A stretch of DNA of 64,000 bases. It comes from CAZTHM01 sp041946825. Lineage in GTDB: Bacteria; Acidobacteriota; Terriglobia; UBA7540. The notes under the pieces were generated by a model. It worked only from the letters and a program-made list of their open reading frames with translations. It ran no database searches and was not told where the DNA came from. A program made the position numbers and the translations under genes. The DNA lies in assembly GCA_041946825.1 (NCBI GenBank), contig JBHGBD010000003.1, positions 186,001 through 250,000 of the forward strand, written 5' to 3'. Shown one piece after another: positions 1 to 7,600 of the stretch (its first letter is position 1; the number at the start of each line of letters is the position of its first letter).

Positions 1-293
1 GCCACGCCTTGTTCGGTGAAGGCGTAGGGTCGAAAGCGACGGCCGCCCCAACTTGAGGTGCCAAATTGGAACCTCAAGTTTTGGAACTCCGAAGCAGATA
101 GACGGAACATAAAATCCTCAGGGAAACGCTCGATGTTCCTTCTAACAGCCCGGTTCAGGACCTTCGTTTCGACTTCATAAAGCTCCGCGAGGTGGGCATC
201 GAGCATCACCTTTTGCCCGCGAATCAGCAGGATGCGGCGCTCAATGCGCTCGGCCGGGATGATAGCTTTTGAAGTCACAATTTGTGATTTCAA
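1..293 (-). CDS. ORF6N-domain protein, partial (cut by window edge)
   Basis: Reading the complementary strand from a TTG at 293 gives an open frame that runs off the left end. It contains the typical ORF6N start (IERRILLIRGQKVMLDAHLA, then LYEVETKVLNRAVRRN and FPEDFMF) and ends near RPYAFTEQGV. ORF6N is a KilA-N-related DNA-binding domain of phages and bacterial chromosomes. About 97 residues are visible; the rest lies outside the window. The start is uncertain: a GTG five codons further in is also possible. The first codons and the residue stretch around LRFQFGTSSWGG each lie on a DNA palindrome. The domain call is secure; the regulatory role is unknown. Confidence 0.85.
   Translation of the reverse strand, partial: MKSQIVTSKAIIPAERIERRILLIRGQKVMLDAHLAELYEVETKVLNRAVRRNIERFPEDFMFRLSASEFQNLRFQFGTSSWGGRRFRPYAFTEQGV
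51..79. repeat. Palindromic word 1, inside the ORF6N coding region
   Basis: Nine-base arms acttgaggt and acctcaagt pair perfectly around an 11-base centre that itself contains ccaa/ttgg. Translated on the minus strand it encodes LRFQFGTSS of the ORF6N protein; the plus strand of the same bases would read LRCQIGTSS. Confidence 0.85.
269..293. repeat. Palindromic word 2, at the start of the ORF6N gene
   Basis: A 25-base palindrome with 11 of 12 pairs matching around a central t; half sequence ttgaagtcacaa. It encodes the first residues LKSQIVTS of the ORF6N frame, and the opposite strand reads LKSQFVIS. Its position over the proposed start codon would suit an autoregulatory site, which is inference. 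Confidence 0.8.
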
Positions 294-357
294 GTTTATT
301 CTTTTCTCTTCAATCCTCGTCCCGTAGGCTGCCGCACAGTTGGCCAGTGAACTTAGG

Positions 358-384
358 CTTGAGGTGCCGATTTGGAACCTCAAG
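358..384. repeat. Palindromic word 3, non-coding, upstream of ORF6N
   Basis: Arms cttgaggt and acctcaag are perfect over 8 bases with an 11-base centre resembling that of the word at 51-79. It lies outside the ORF6N frame. The plus strand reads LRCRFGTSSN followed by YSGG, like an ORF6N fragment in the opposite orientation. Confidence 0.8.
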
Positions 385-409
385 TAATTACTCCGGCGGC
401 GCCAAAGTC

Positions 410-430
410 GAGGTCGCAATTTGCGACCTC
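410..430. repeat. Palindromic word 4, perfect, non-coding
   Basis: A perfect palindrome with arms gaggtcgcaa and ttgcgacctc around one central t. Read with flanking bases on the minus strand it spells LRSQIATS, the usual ORF6N wording, although no ORF6N frame is open here. Confidence 0.85.
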
Positions 431-646
431 AAACTCCGCTCGCGGGGGATTATCGAGGGAGGCGAGGCGCGCGTCAAGCTGCCCGCCGGCAAGTACAGTG
501 ACAAGTGACGAGTGAAGAGTGATGAGTCCGGAGTCAGGGGTGGGAACCGGCGACTGGCTTGTCACTTGACTCCAACAGCGCGGAGCGTTCTAATCGCCCG
601 TACTCGAGAGCCTTGCCGACCGGAGAAATAGACGCGGGTCGTTGAA

Positions 647-1114
647 ATGGGAATTCCTTTCCACCTCCAGGCTCGATTGCCATTCCTGCTTCCCCACGCA
701 ATCATGTGGGCTGAGAACTGTTCTAAGGAAGCTGCGAAGTCGGGGAGGTTGCTGAGTCAAAACGAAATTTCGGTCGCGCGGTTGGTCGAAGTGAGAAGGC
801 CTGAACTGATTCGTGTGAACGTCGTGGACAACCTTCCACTCCCGGATGATCTCGAATTGCGTGAAGCCGCCCTTGAGACGGGCCTGCTTGGTCCACACAT
901 GGCAGGTCTCACGCTCGGCTATTCGGTTCATGTCTGTCGTGGTTATGAGGCCGCTCGTTTGCTGTCCCATGAGTTTCGGCATGTCTATCAGTATGAGACC
1001 GCCGGGTCTATCGCCGCATTCCTGCCAGTCTACCTCGCTCAAATCGTGAAATTCGGATACGCAAATGCCCCCTTGGAACTCGATGCGATCGCACACGAGC
1101 AAGATGGCGCTTAA
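647..1114 (+). CDS. Putative zinc metallopeptidase (HEFRH motif)
   Basis: A 155-residue protein whose core is an HEFRH metal-binding motif at residues 108-112 in the context LLSHEFRHVYQYE. A downstream PLELDA segment (about 142-147) may give the third zinc ligand, as in small gluzincin-like proteins. There is no signal peptide. The first 40 residues resemble no known domain, so the true start could be further in. Similar short bacterial proteins are annotated only as hypothetical or putative metallopeptidases; the substrate is unknown. The coding strand is chosen over a longer antisense frame because of this motif. Confidence 0.65.
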   Translation: MGIPFHLQARLPFLLPHAIMWAENCSKEAAKSGRLLSQNEISVARLVEVRRPELIRVNVVDNLPLPDDLELREAALETGLLGPHMAGLTLGYSVHVCRGYEAARLLSHEFRHVYQYETAGSIAAFLPVYLAQIVKFGYANAPLELDAIAHEQDGA

Positions 1115-1213
1115 CCTTTCATTCATCTTCTGGAGTCGCGCCTGCATGGCGAAATGGCCTGCCCCTAGTCTGCGGGACGAGGCCTCGCGACTCCACTTGC
1201 CAGGAGAACATCC

Positions 1214-1702
1214 ATGAGGACCGATCATACGATTCTGCAGAAAACCGTTGCGCGGGCGTTGTCGGGCGAGGGCGCGCACGCGGCGAGCAAGAACATGTTC
1301 CAAGGGCTCGACTGGAAGTTGGCGGGGGCGCGGCCTGAGGGCGCTCCGCATTCGATTTTCCAGATTGTCGGCCACCTGACGTTCTGGCAGGACTGGGTGG
1401 TCGAGTGGCTGGACGGCGGCAAGCCACAGGTTCCCAAGCACGCCGCAGGAAGCTGGCCAAAGGACCCGGCGCCGGCGGGCAAGAGAGAGTGGGACAAAGC
1501 CGTCAAAGCTTTCCGCCGCGGCCTGGACGGTTTGGAGCGCCGCGCGCGCAAAGCCGACCTCCTGGCGCAGCGCGGAAAGCACACCCCACTGGGAATGCTT
1601 CACGCCATCGCCTCGCACAACAGCCATCACCTGGGGCAGGTGGTCATGTTGAGGCAGATGCTCGGCGCATGGCCGCCGCCTTCGGGCGGGGTGACGTGGT
1701 AG
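1214..1702 (+). CDS. DinB family protein
   Basis: A 162-residue four-helix-bundle protein of the DinB/YfiT-like superfamily. It has an early metal-site histidine in IVGHLTFWQDW (residues about 52-62) and the C-terminal histidines in ASHNSHHLGQVVMLRQ, followed by the usual LGAWPPPSGG ending. Members are metal-dependent and several act as thiol-dependent S-transferases; the substrate here is unknown. An AGGAGA ribosome site lies about 8 bases before the ATG. It is one of three DinB-like proteins in the window, all different in sequence. Confidence 0.85.
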   Translation: MRTDHTILQKTVARALSGEGAHAASKNMFQGLDWKLAGARPEGAPHSIFQIVGHLTFWQDWVVEWLDGGKPQVPKHAAGSWPKDPAPAGKREWDKAVKAFRRGLDGLERRARKADLLAQRGKHTPLGMLHAIASHNSHHLGQVVMLRQMLGAWPPPSGGVTW

Positions 1703-1747
1703 GGGGAGCGCAACTCTTAGCGGGATGATGGACAACCGTCAGCAAAT

Positions 1748-1837
1748 GTCATCCTGAGGAGTGCACTTGACGACGAAGGATCTCCGCATTTTGTGAAATG
1801 CGAAAATGCAGGGATTCTTCGCTGCGCTCAGAATGAC
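1748..1837. repeat. Dispersed palindromic element with gtcatcctgag ends
   Basis: Ends gtcatcctgag and ctcagaatgac are inverted copies with one mismatch. A second inverted pair (gaaggatct/gggattcttc) and a central gcatttt/aaatgc hairpin lie inside. A partial copy ending in the same ctcagaatgac occurs at 58595-58605. Elements of this type are frequent between genes in acidobacterial sequence, from general knowledge. Confidence 0.6.
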
Positions 1838-1882
1838 TAAGGGCCAGGCTCCCGACCCGGTCGGGACAAGTTCTGCCTGCCG

Positions 1883-1921
1883 CTACGTCTTGCCAAAATC
1901 ACGCATGTGCCAGTCTTGGGC
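1883..1921. repeat. Second copy of the dehydratase 3' end
   Basis: These 39 bases match 1978-2016, the end of the neighbouring dehydratase gene, at 37 positions. On the minus strand both copies encode AQDWHMRDFGKT and a stop. Both differences are synonymous (Arg CGT/CGC and Phe TTT/TTC). The copy has no upstream coding sequence, so it is a fragment. Confidence 0.8.
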
Positions 1922-1928
1922 TACAGTC

Positions 1929-1980
1929 TAGGGGCGGCTTTACGCCGCCAAGCCAAGGTGGCGAGATAAACTCGCCCCTA
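1929..1980. repeat. Small inverted-repeat element between the two gene ends
   Basis: About 52 bases with terminal inverted repeats taggggcg and cgccccta and an internal ggcggc-tttac-gccgcc hairpin. It separates the 3' end of the dehydratase gene from its second copy. Confidence 0.55.
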
Positions 1981-3132
1981 CGTCTTGCCGAAATCGCGCA
2001 TGTGCCAGTCTTGGGCGAAGAGGTTGAAGAAGCCTTCCTTGTAGGGGTGTGCCTTAACGACATCCTCGTTGATGTCGATGCCGAGTCCGGGCTTCTCGGG
2101 CAGCGAGAAATATCCGTCCTTCGGCACGGGGCAGCCGGGCACGGCATCGCGCACCCAGGTCTCCGAGAAATCGTCAAAGCATTCCTGAATCTTGAAGTTG
2201 GTGGTGCAGAAATCGAAGTGCACGCTTGCGGTCGTGCACACCGGCCCGTTGGAGTTGTGCGGTGCCATCACCATCGAGCGCACGTCGGCCATGGCGGCGA
2301 TCTTCTTCATTTCCAGCAAACCACCCGCATGGATAATATCCGGCTGGAGAATGTCAGGAGCCCCTGACTCGATGGGCTCGCGGAATCCATAACGAGTGAA
2401 GTAGCGCTCGCCCGTGGCCACGGGCAACGAGACGTGCTCGGCGACTTTGACGAGCGAGGGAATGTCCTCAGGCGGGCAAGGCTCTTCGATCCAGCCGGGC
2501 AGGAAGGGATCGAGCATGCGCGCCAGCTCGATGGCCGTGGCGGCGCTGAAGCGCCCGTGCATCTCGACGAAGATTTCGACGTCCGGACCCACCGCGTCGC
2601 GGATTGCCGCAACGAGTTCCACGGAACGATTCTTTTCCGCGTGGGTCAGCTCGAGCGTGCCGGGGCCGAAGGGGTCGACCTTCAGCGCCTTGTAGCCTTT
2701 GTCGGTCACCACCTTTACGCGCTTGGCGAATTCTTCGGGCTTGCGCTCGACCGTGTACCAGGCGTTCGCGTAGGCTTTGATCTTCTCGTGGCAGCGCCCG
2801 CCCAGCAGCCGCCACACCGGCTGGTTCGTCGCCTTGCCAATGATGTCCCAGCAGGCGATTTCGATGCCGCTCATCACCGTCGTGGCAATCACCCCGCCGC
2901 GCCAGAATTCGTTGCGATACATACGCAACCACAGGTCTTCAACGTTGAACGGGTCGGAGCCAATCACGTGCCGCCGCGCCACGCCTCCCAGGTAGCCGAG
3001 CACGCCCTCTTCGCGGTTCTGCAGCGTGCACTCGCCGATCCCGTACAACCCTTCGTCGGTTTTGACCTTGATGAAGACAAGATTGCGCCAGCTAGTGCCA
3101 AGAACCAGTGGTTCAACAGCGGTGATTTTCAT
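1978..3132 (-). CDS. Mandelate racemase/muconate lactonizing family dehydratase (galactonate dehydratase-like)
   Basis: A 384-residue enolase-superfamily enzyme expected to dehydrate a sugar acid. The N-terminal capping domain covers about 1-115 and the barrel about 120-350. Metal ligands can be read at E190 (VEMHGR), E216 (IEEP) and E242 (GER), with H192 and H292 (APHN) as acid/base residues. Spacing matches E. coli D-galactonate dehydratase (D183, E209, E235, H185, H285) at a constant offset of 7, with Glu replacing the first Asp. The substrate is therefore likely an aldonic acid, but galactonate itself is unproven. It stands alone on its strand, with no sugar transporter or kinase nearby. 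Confidence 0.88.
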   Translation of the reverse strand: MKITAVEPLVLGTSWRNLVFIKVKTDEGLYGIGECTLQNREEGVLGYLGGVARRHVIGSDPFNVEDLWLRMYRNEFWRGGVIATTVMSGIEIACWDIIGKATNQPVWRLLGGRCHEKIKAYANAWYTVERKPEEFAKRVKVVTDKGYKALKVDPFGPGTLELTHAEKNRSVELVAAIRDAVGPDVEIFVEMHGRFSAATAIELARMLDPFLPGWIEEPCPPEDIPSLVKVAEHVSLPVATGERYFTRYGFREPIESGAPDILQPDIIHAGGLLEMKKIAAMADVRSMVMAPHNSNGPVCTTASVHFDFCTTNFKIQECFDDFSETWVRDAVPGCPVPKDGYFSLPEKPGLGIDINEDVVKAHPYKEGFFNLFAQDWHMRDFGKT

Positions 3133-3258
3133 TTGAAGACCTCCAAGAATTAGTCTGTGGTGGGTCGGGGGCAGCGAGGCGTCACAACAACCCCCACCCC
3201 ACAGCCTGTTCGAGTGCGCCGCGGTTTCGTTGTGGGCGGGCGCATGCAGGGTCCTTCC

Positions 3259-3486
3259 TCACCGTAATCGGAGAAAATCCTCGACGCTGAACCCCGCGTC
3301 TTTCAGAATACGGACCGCCAGGCCGCGACCGATGTCACAGCCGGTGTGAACGGGGATGGTCACGGATAGGTTGCGTTCGGGATGCCACAGGGTGAGGTGG
3401 CTGCCTGACTGGCGGTCTTCAGCAAACCCCTGACCCTTCAGAAAGCGGACCAAATCCCGCGCCGTCACTTGGGGCAGGCGGCTCAT
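3259..3486 (-). CDS. hicA: HicA family mRNA interferase toxin
   Basis: A 75-residue double-stranded-RNA-binding-fold toxin. It has the conserved GSHLTLWHP segment with the likely catalytic His at residue 30, then VTIPVHTGCDIGRG and ILKDAGFSVEDF, all typical of HicA. HicA cleaves mRNA when free of HicB. It overlaps the upstream hicB by 4 bases, so the pair is translationally coupled with the antitoxin first, the reverse of the E. coli hicAB order. Length is normal and all conserved parts are present. Confidence 0.9.
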   Translation of the reverse strand: MSRLPQVTARDLVRFLKGQGFAEDRQSGSHLTLWHPERNLSVTIPVHTGCDIGRGLAVRILKDAGFSVEDFLRLR

Positions 3487-3722
3487 TCAGGAACCGCCAG
3501 GGTCAATTCCTCAACGTGCACGAGCCGGTCAGCCTGCGGAACGGGTTGTGAATGAGCGAGCATGGACGCGAAGTGCTGCTCAATGGCTTGGCGGATGTTG
3601 CGCTTCGCCTCTTCAATGGTTTTGCCGTTGCTGAAACATCCGGGAACGTTAGGTGTATAAGCAAAATATCCCTCGTCCTCGGGCTCCTTCTCGATAACGA
3701 TCTGAAACGAGTAAAACTTCAT
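3483..3722 (-). CDS. hicB: HicB family antitoxin (short form)
   Basis: A 79-residue protein with the HicB partial RNase-H-like fold: an N-terminal strand (FYSFQIVIEKE), YFAYTPNVPGC, and the helix TIEEAKRNIRQAIEQH. It stops after that domain, so it lacks the C-terminal ribbon-helix-helix or helix-turn-helix found in longer HicB proteins and probably cannot bind an operator by itself. It should neutralise the HicA encoded immediately downstream. Expression control is not evident from the sequence. Confidence 0.88.
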   Translation of the reverse strand: MKFYSFQIVIEKEPEDEGYFAYTPNVPGCFSNGKTIEEAKRNIRQAIEQHFASMLAHSQPVPQADRLVHVEELTLAVPE

Positions 3723-3842
3723 TCGTGTCCTCCGAGCGCGGCCTGCCGGCCACTCCCAGCGTCCCCCGATGCTTGGCCGGGGCTAAGGATTCCTTCCGCC
3801 AGGCTATCGCGAGTGTACACTGAAAAGCCAAGGGTTAGTAGA

Positions 3843-4139
3843 TCACAAATCACGACGCTGGATACGCGGGTCAGATCGAGGCGATCCCGCTGCACCTCCG
3901 ACCCACCAGGGGATGCGATGACGGCCGCGGGAGGCGAGTAACCAGATGCCGCCAATCATCATCGCGGGGCCACCCAGGGCGAACAGCAATCCCACCGAGG
4001 CGAAACTGCTTGAAATGGACGCCCATTCCCCGAAAATTCGGAAAGCGCTTTGACTGGTCAGGATTCCGAAAAGCATCATCGCGAGCGCCGCCGCAAGCAC
4101 CAGAACAGCGCGGGCAGCGCTCTTTATGGCAGGCTGCAT
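3843..4139 (-). CDS. Small two-helix membrane protein
   Basis: A 98-residue frame starting at the ATG at 4139. The first hydrophobic segment is about residues 9-25 (ARAVLVLAAALAMMLFG) and the second about 45-65 (FASVGLLFALGGPAMMIGGIWLL), with an Arg-rich tail. It follows the ferredoxin gene on the same strand after a 58-base gap and may be co-transcribed. I recognise no family. The frame could be opened further upstream, but that part is antisense to the ferredoxin and lacks protein character. Confidence 0.5.
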   Translation of the reverse strand: MQPAIKSAARAVLVLAAALAMMLFGILTSQSAFRIFGEWASISSSFASVGLLFALGGPAMMIGGIWLLASRGRHRIPWWVGGAAGSPRSDPRIQRRDL

Positions 4140-4197
4140 GGGGCGAATCTTTGCTCGTTCAGTCCGGGGGCAAACGCCACGGGCTCGCCGGGGCCAA

Positions 4198-4449
4198 TCA
4201 CGCGTAATACTTGGCGTTGGCTTCAATGGCGGCCAGGAACTCCTCCGGGACTTCGTCCTTGGCGAAGACGGCGCTGGCTTCGCAAACCGGCACACAGGCG
4301 CCGCAGTCGATGCAGTCCACCGGATGGATGAAGAGCTGAGCGACCTCCGCAAACTTATCTTCATCCTTTCGCGGGTGAATGCAATCTACGGGACAAACCT
4401 CAACGCATTTCTCGTCCTTCGTACATTTCTCAGTGATGACATAGGCCAT
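4198..4449 (-). CDS. 7Fe-type [3Fe-4S][4Fe-4S] ferredoxin
   Basis: An 83-residue soluble ferredoxin. Cysteines lie at C9, C15, C19 and C23 (the last within CPVDC) and at C46, C49, C52 and C56 (CIDCGACVPVC). The wide first spacing, with no CxxC there, fits the seven-iron type in which cluster one is [3Fe-4S]. It should carry low-potential electrons in the cytoplasm; its partner is unknown. A close paralogue is encoded at 9977-10237, also on the minus strand, so the two bracket the PSD1 and DUF1501 genes. It is transcribed divergently from the PSD1 gene. Confidence 0.9.
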   Translation of the reverse strand: MAYVITEKCTKDEKCVEVCPVDCIHPRKDEDKFAEVAQLFIHPVDCIDCGACVPVCEASAVFAKDEVPEEFLAAIEANAKYYA

Positions 4450-4552
4450 GGCGCTTCACTCCTTTGGGCTTGGGGCGAACTGCAAGGTTCCGCTATTTCA
4501 GACACCAAGTCCGCACATGCGATGGTTCGCGACTTGGGAGGATTCGCCTCGC

Positions 4553-4577
4553 AATTTCGTGTCCGAAGCACGAAATT
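4553..4577. promoter_or_regulatory. Inverted repeat in a divergent promoter region
   Basis: Perfect 9-base arms aatttcgtg and cacgaaatt with a 7-base spacer, between the divergent ferredoxin (start 4449) and PSD1 (start 4699) genes. It could be a regulator site or an RNA hairpin; there is no T-run, so a terminator is unlikely. Confidence 0.45.
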
Positions 4578-4698
4578 CGCTTAAGTTTGTTCTCTGGCCC
4601 TTTCAGAAAGAATTAGCCGTTGCCAATTTTCGCGATGACAAGACTCAAGGCCCTAACTTTCTTTGCTCAATTGGAGTACTATTTCAGACATTATTGCC

Positions 4699-7600
4699 AT
4701 GAGTGGGAAAGCCGACAACCTGCCACCTCGTCCTGTGGGATTCAGGAGTCAGAGGGCGAATCAGGCGTTCGTTTTGGGGGCCGGCGCGATCCTGCTCAGC
4801 ACGTTCACGCTGATTCTCGCCAGTGAGCGTGCCGAAAAACCTCCGGCAGCGGCTCCGGCGGCTAAGTCGTCCAAAGGCCTGATGGGCGCTCGGGTTGACT
4901 TTGAGCGGGACATCGCCCCGATCTTCAAATCCGCCTGCGCGGCCTGCCACGGCGCGGAGCAGCCCCAGGCGCAGCTTCGGCTCGATTCGCTCGCGGCGGC
5001 CCTGCAAGGCGGCGCTTCCGGCAAGGTCATCATTCCGGGGAGCAGCGCCAAGAGCCCGATCGTGCGGCGCCTGCTTGGGCTCGACAAGCCGCAGATGCCC
5101 TATGGCAGCGATCCGCTTCCGGCAAAACAGATCGCGCTGATTCGCGCCTGGATCGATCAGGGTGCGAAAGGCGCCGAGTCCGCCATTGCGACCGCGCCCC
5201 CCGCAACGCAGAAGCATTGGGCCTACGTCAAACCCGTGCGCCCCGACCCGCCCAAAGTGAAGAACTCCGCCTGGGTCCGTAATCCCATCGACAACTTTGT
5301 GCTGGCGCGGCTCGAGAAGGAAGGCCTCCAGCCCTCTCCCGAAGCCGACCGTGAGACGCTGATTCGCCGGGTGAGTCTCGACCTGATCGGCCTGCCGCCG
5401 ACGCTCGAGGAAATCGACGCATTTGTCACCGACAAAAGCCCCGACGCCTACGAAAAAGTCGTGGACCGCCTGCTCGCCTCGCCGCACTACGGCGAGCGCT
5501 GGGCGCGGCCGTGGTTGGACCTGGCGCGCTATGCCGATACGCACGGCTACGAGAAAGACGACCGCCGCACCGCGTGGAAATTCCGCGACTGGGTCATCAA
5601 CGCCCTCAACCAGGACATGTCGTTCCGCGAGTTCACCATCGAGCAGATTGCCGGCGATATGCTGCCCCATCCCACCACCGACCAGCTTGTCGCCACGGGC
5701 TTCAACCGCAACACGATGCTCAATCAGGAAGGCGGCGTGGATCACGAGGAGTACCACTGGTACGCGCTGGTGGACCGCGTCAACACCACGGCCTCGGTTT
5801 GGCTGGGGACGACGCTCGCCTGCGCGCAGTGCCACAATCACAAGTTCGACCCCTTCACGCAGAAGGACTACTACCGGATGCTCGCCTTCTTCGACAACTC
5901 CGAGTATCGCGACCTGAACCTCGGCCAGGGCGAAGGCTGGGTGGAGGAGCCGGAGATCGAACTCCCCACGCCGGAGCAAGCAGCCAAAAGCAAGGAGCTG
6001 AAGGCGGAGATCGCGAAGCTCCAGGCGGTGCTCGACACTTCCACTCCCGAACTCGAATGCGCGCAGACAAAGTGGGAGCGCGATTTGCTCGCTTCCGAGA
6101 ATGATTGGAGCGTCTTGCGTCCGAGCCACGTGACGTCGAAAGGCGGCGCGACGCTGACGGTGCTCGATGACCAGTCGGTGCTCGCCGGCGGCAAGAATCC
6201 GCAGGAAGACGTTTACGAAATCGAAGGGCCAACAGGCGCGAAGGGCATCACCGGAGTAAGGCTGGAGGTTTTGCGCGACGAGAGTCTGCCGCGCGGCGGC
6301 CCAGGGCGCGACCCGGAAGGGAATTTCTTCCTGAGCGAGCTCGAAGCCGTGGCCGCACCCGCCGACAAGCCCGGGGCCGCTGAAAAGGTCGTCTTCAAGG
6401 AAGTTGCCGCCGACGAGTCGCAGGGCGGATACAACGTCAAGAATCTGATCGAGAAAAAATACGGAATTGCCGGTTGGGCCATCGAACCGTCGGATGAGCC
6501 CGCGCCGCCGCGCCGGCAGGCGGTCTTGATTCCCGAGAAGCCCTTTGGGTTCGAAACGGGGACGCTGCTAACTATTCGCCTGAAACACGAGATGTTCCAC
6601 GCGGCGCGCAACCTGGGGCGATTCCGATTGTCTGTGACTTCGATGGCGGACCCGAAGAGCTCTGTCCAACTCGCGGCCAAGTTACGGCCGGCGCTCTCGA
6701 CTCCCGCCGCGCAACGCACCGACAAACAGAAAAGCGAACTTGCCGCGGCGTATCGCGCGATTTCGCCGCTCCTCCAGCCCACGCGCGATCGCATGGCCGA
6801 GCTCAAAAAATCACTCGACGACCTGGGCATTGCTACCGCGATGATTCTACGGGAGCGTTCGTCGTTCGAGCGGCCGTCCACTTACATCCACGTTCGGGGC
6901 AGCTTCCTTGCCAAGGGCGAAAAGGTTTACGCCGGAGTTCCTGTTTCGCTTAATCCTCTGCCCGAAAACCAGATGCCCAATCGCCTGGGACTGGCTTACT
7001 GGCTCGTGGATGAAAATAACCCGCTCACCGCGCGCGTGGCCGTCAATCGCTTCTGGGAGCAATATTTCGGCCGCGGGATCGTTGAGACCAGCGAAGACTT
7101 CGGCACGCAGGGCCAGCGGGCCAGTCATCCCGAACTGCTCGACTGGCTGGCGACGGAATTCATGCGCCAGGGTTGGAGCATGAAGGCCATGCATCGGCTG
7201 ATCGTCACATCCGCCACGTATCGCCAGTCTTCGCGCGCCGCGCCGGAGCTCGTCGAGCGCGATCCTTACAACCGCCTGCTGGCGCGCGGGCCGCGCTTCC
7301 GCCTCGAAGCGGAGATGGTGCGCGATCAGGCGCTGGCAGTGAGCGGCCTTCTCAGCCCCAGGATCGGCGGGCCGAGCGTCTTCCCCTATCAGCCCGAAGG
7401 CGTCTGGGACCGCCCCTACAGCGACGACAAGTGGGTCATCAGCGAAGGCGAAGACCGCTACCGGCGCACGATCTATACCTTCCTGCGCCGCACCACGCCT
7501 TACCCGATGATGCTCAACTTCGACGCACCGAGTCGCGAATTCTGCACGGTGCGCCGCGTGCGCACCAACACACCGCTCCAGGCCCTCGACACGCTGAACG

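Larger units (their letters stand above)
294..646. other. Intergenic stretch with ORF6N-like debris
   Basis: No convincing gene. It holds palindromic words 3 and 4 and a short run of gtgacaagtgacgagtgaagagtgatgagt-type degenerate repeats around 497-530. Short frames in it on both strands only echo the ORF6N words and look like sequence debris. Confidence 0.6.

Noticed and set aside
590..1735. A 381-codon minus-strand frame
   Set aside because: It is antisense to the HEFRH metallopeptidase and DinB genes and shows no domain; its Arg/Pro-rich text is typical of GC-rich antisense frames.
4684..6129. A 481-codon minus-strand frame
   Set aside because: Antisense to the PSD1/DUF1549 gene, whose motifs are clear. 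No motif in the antisense reading.
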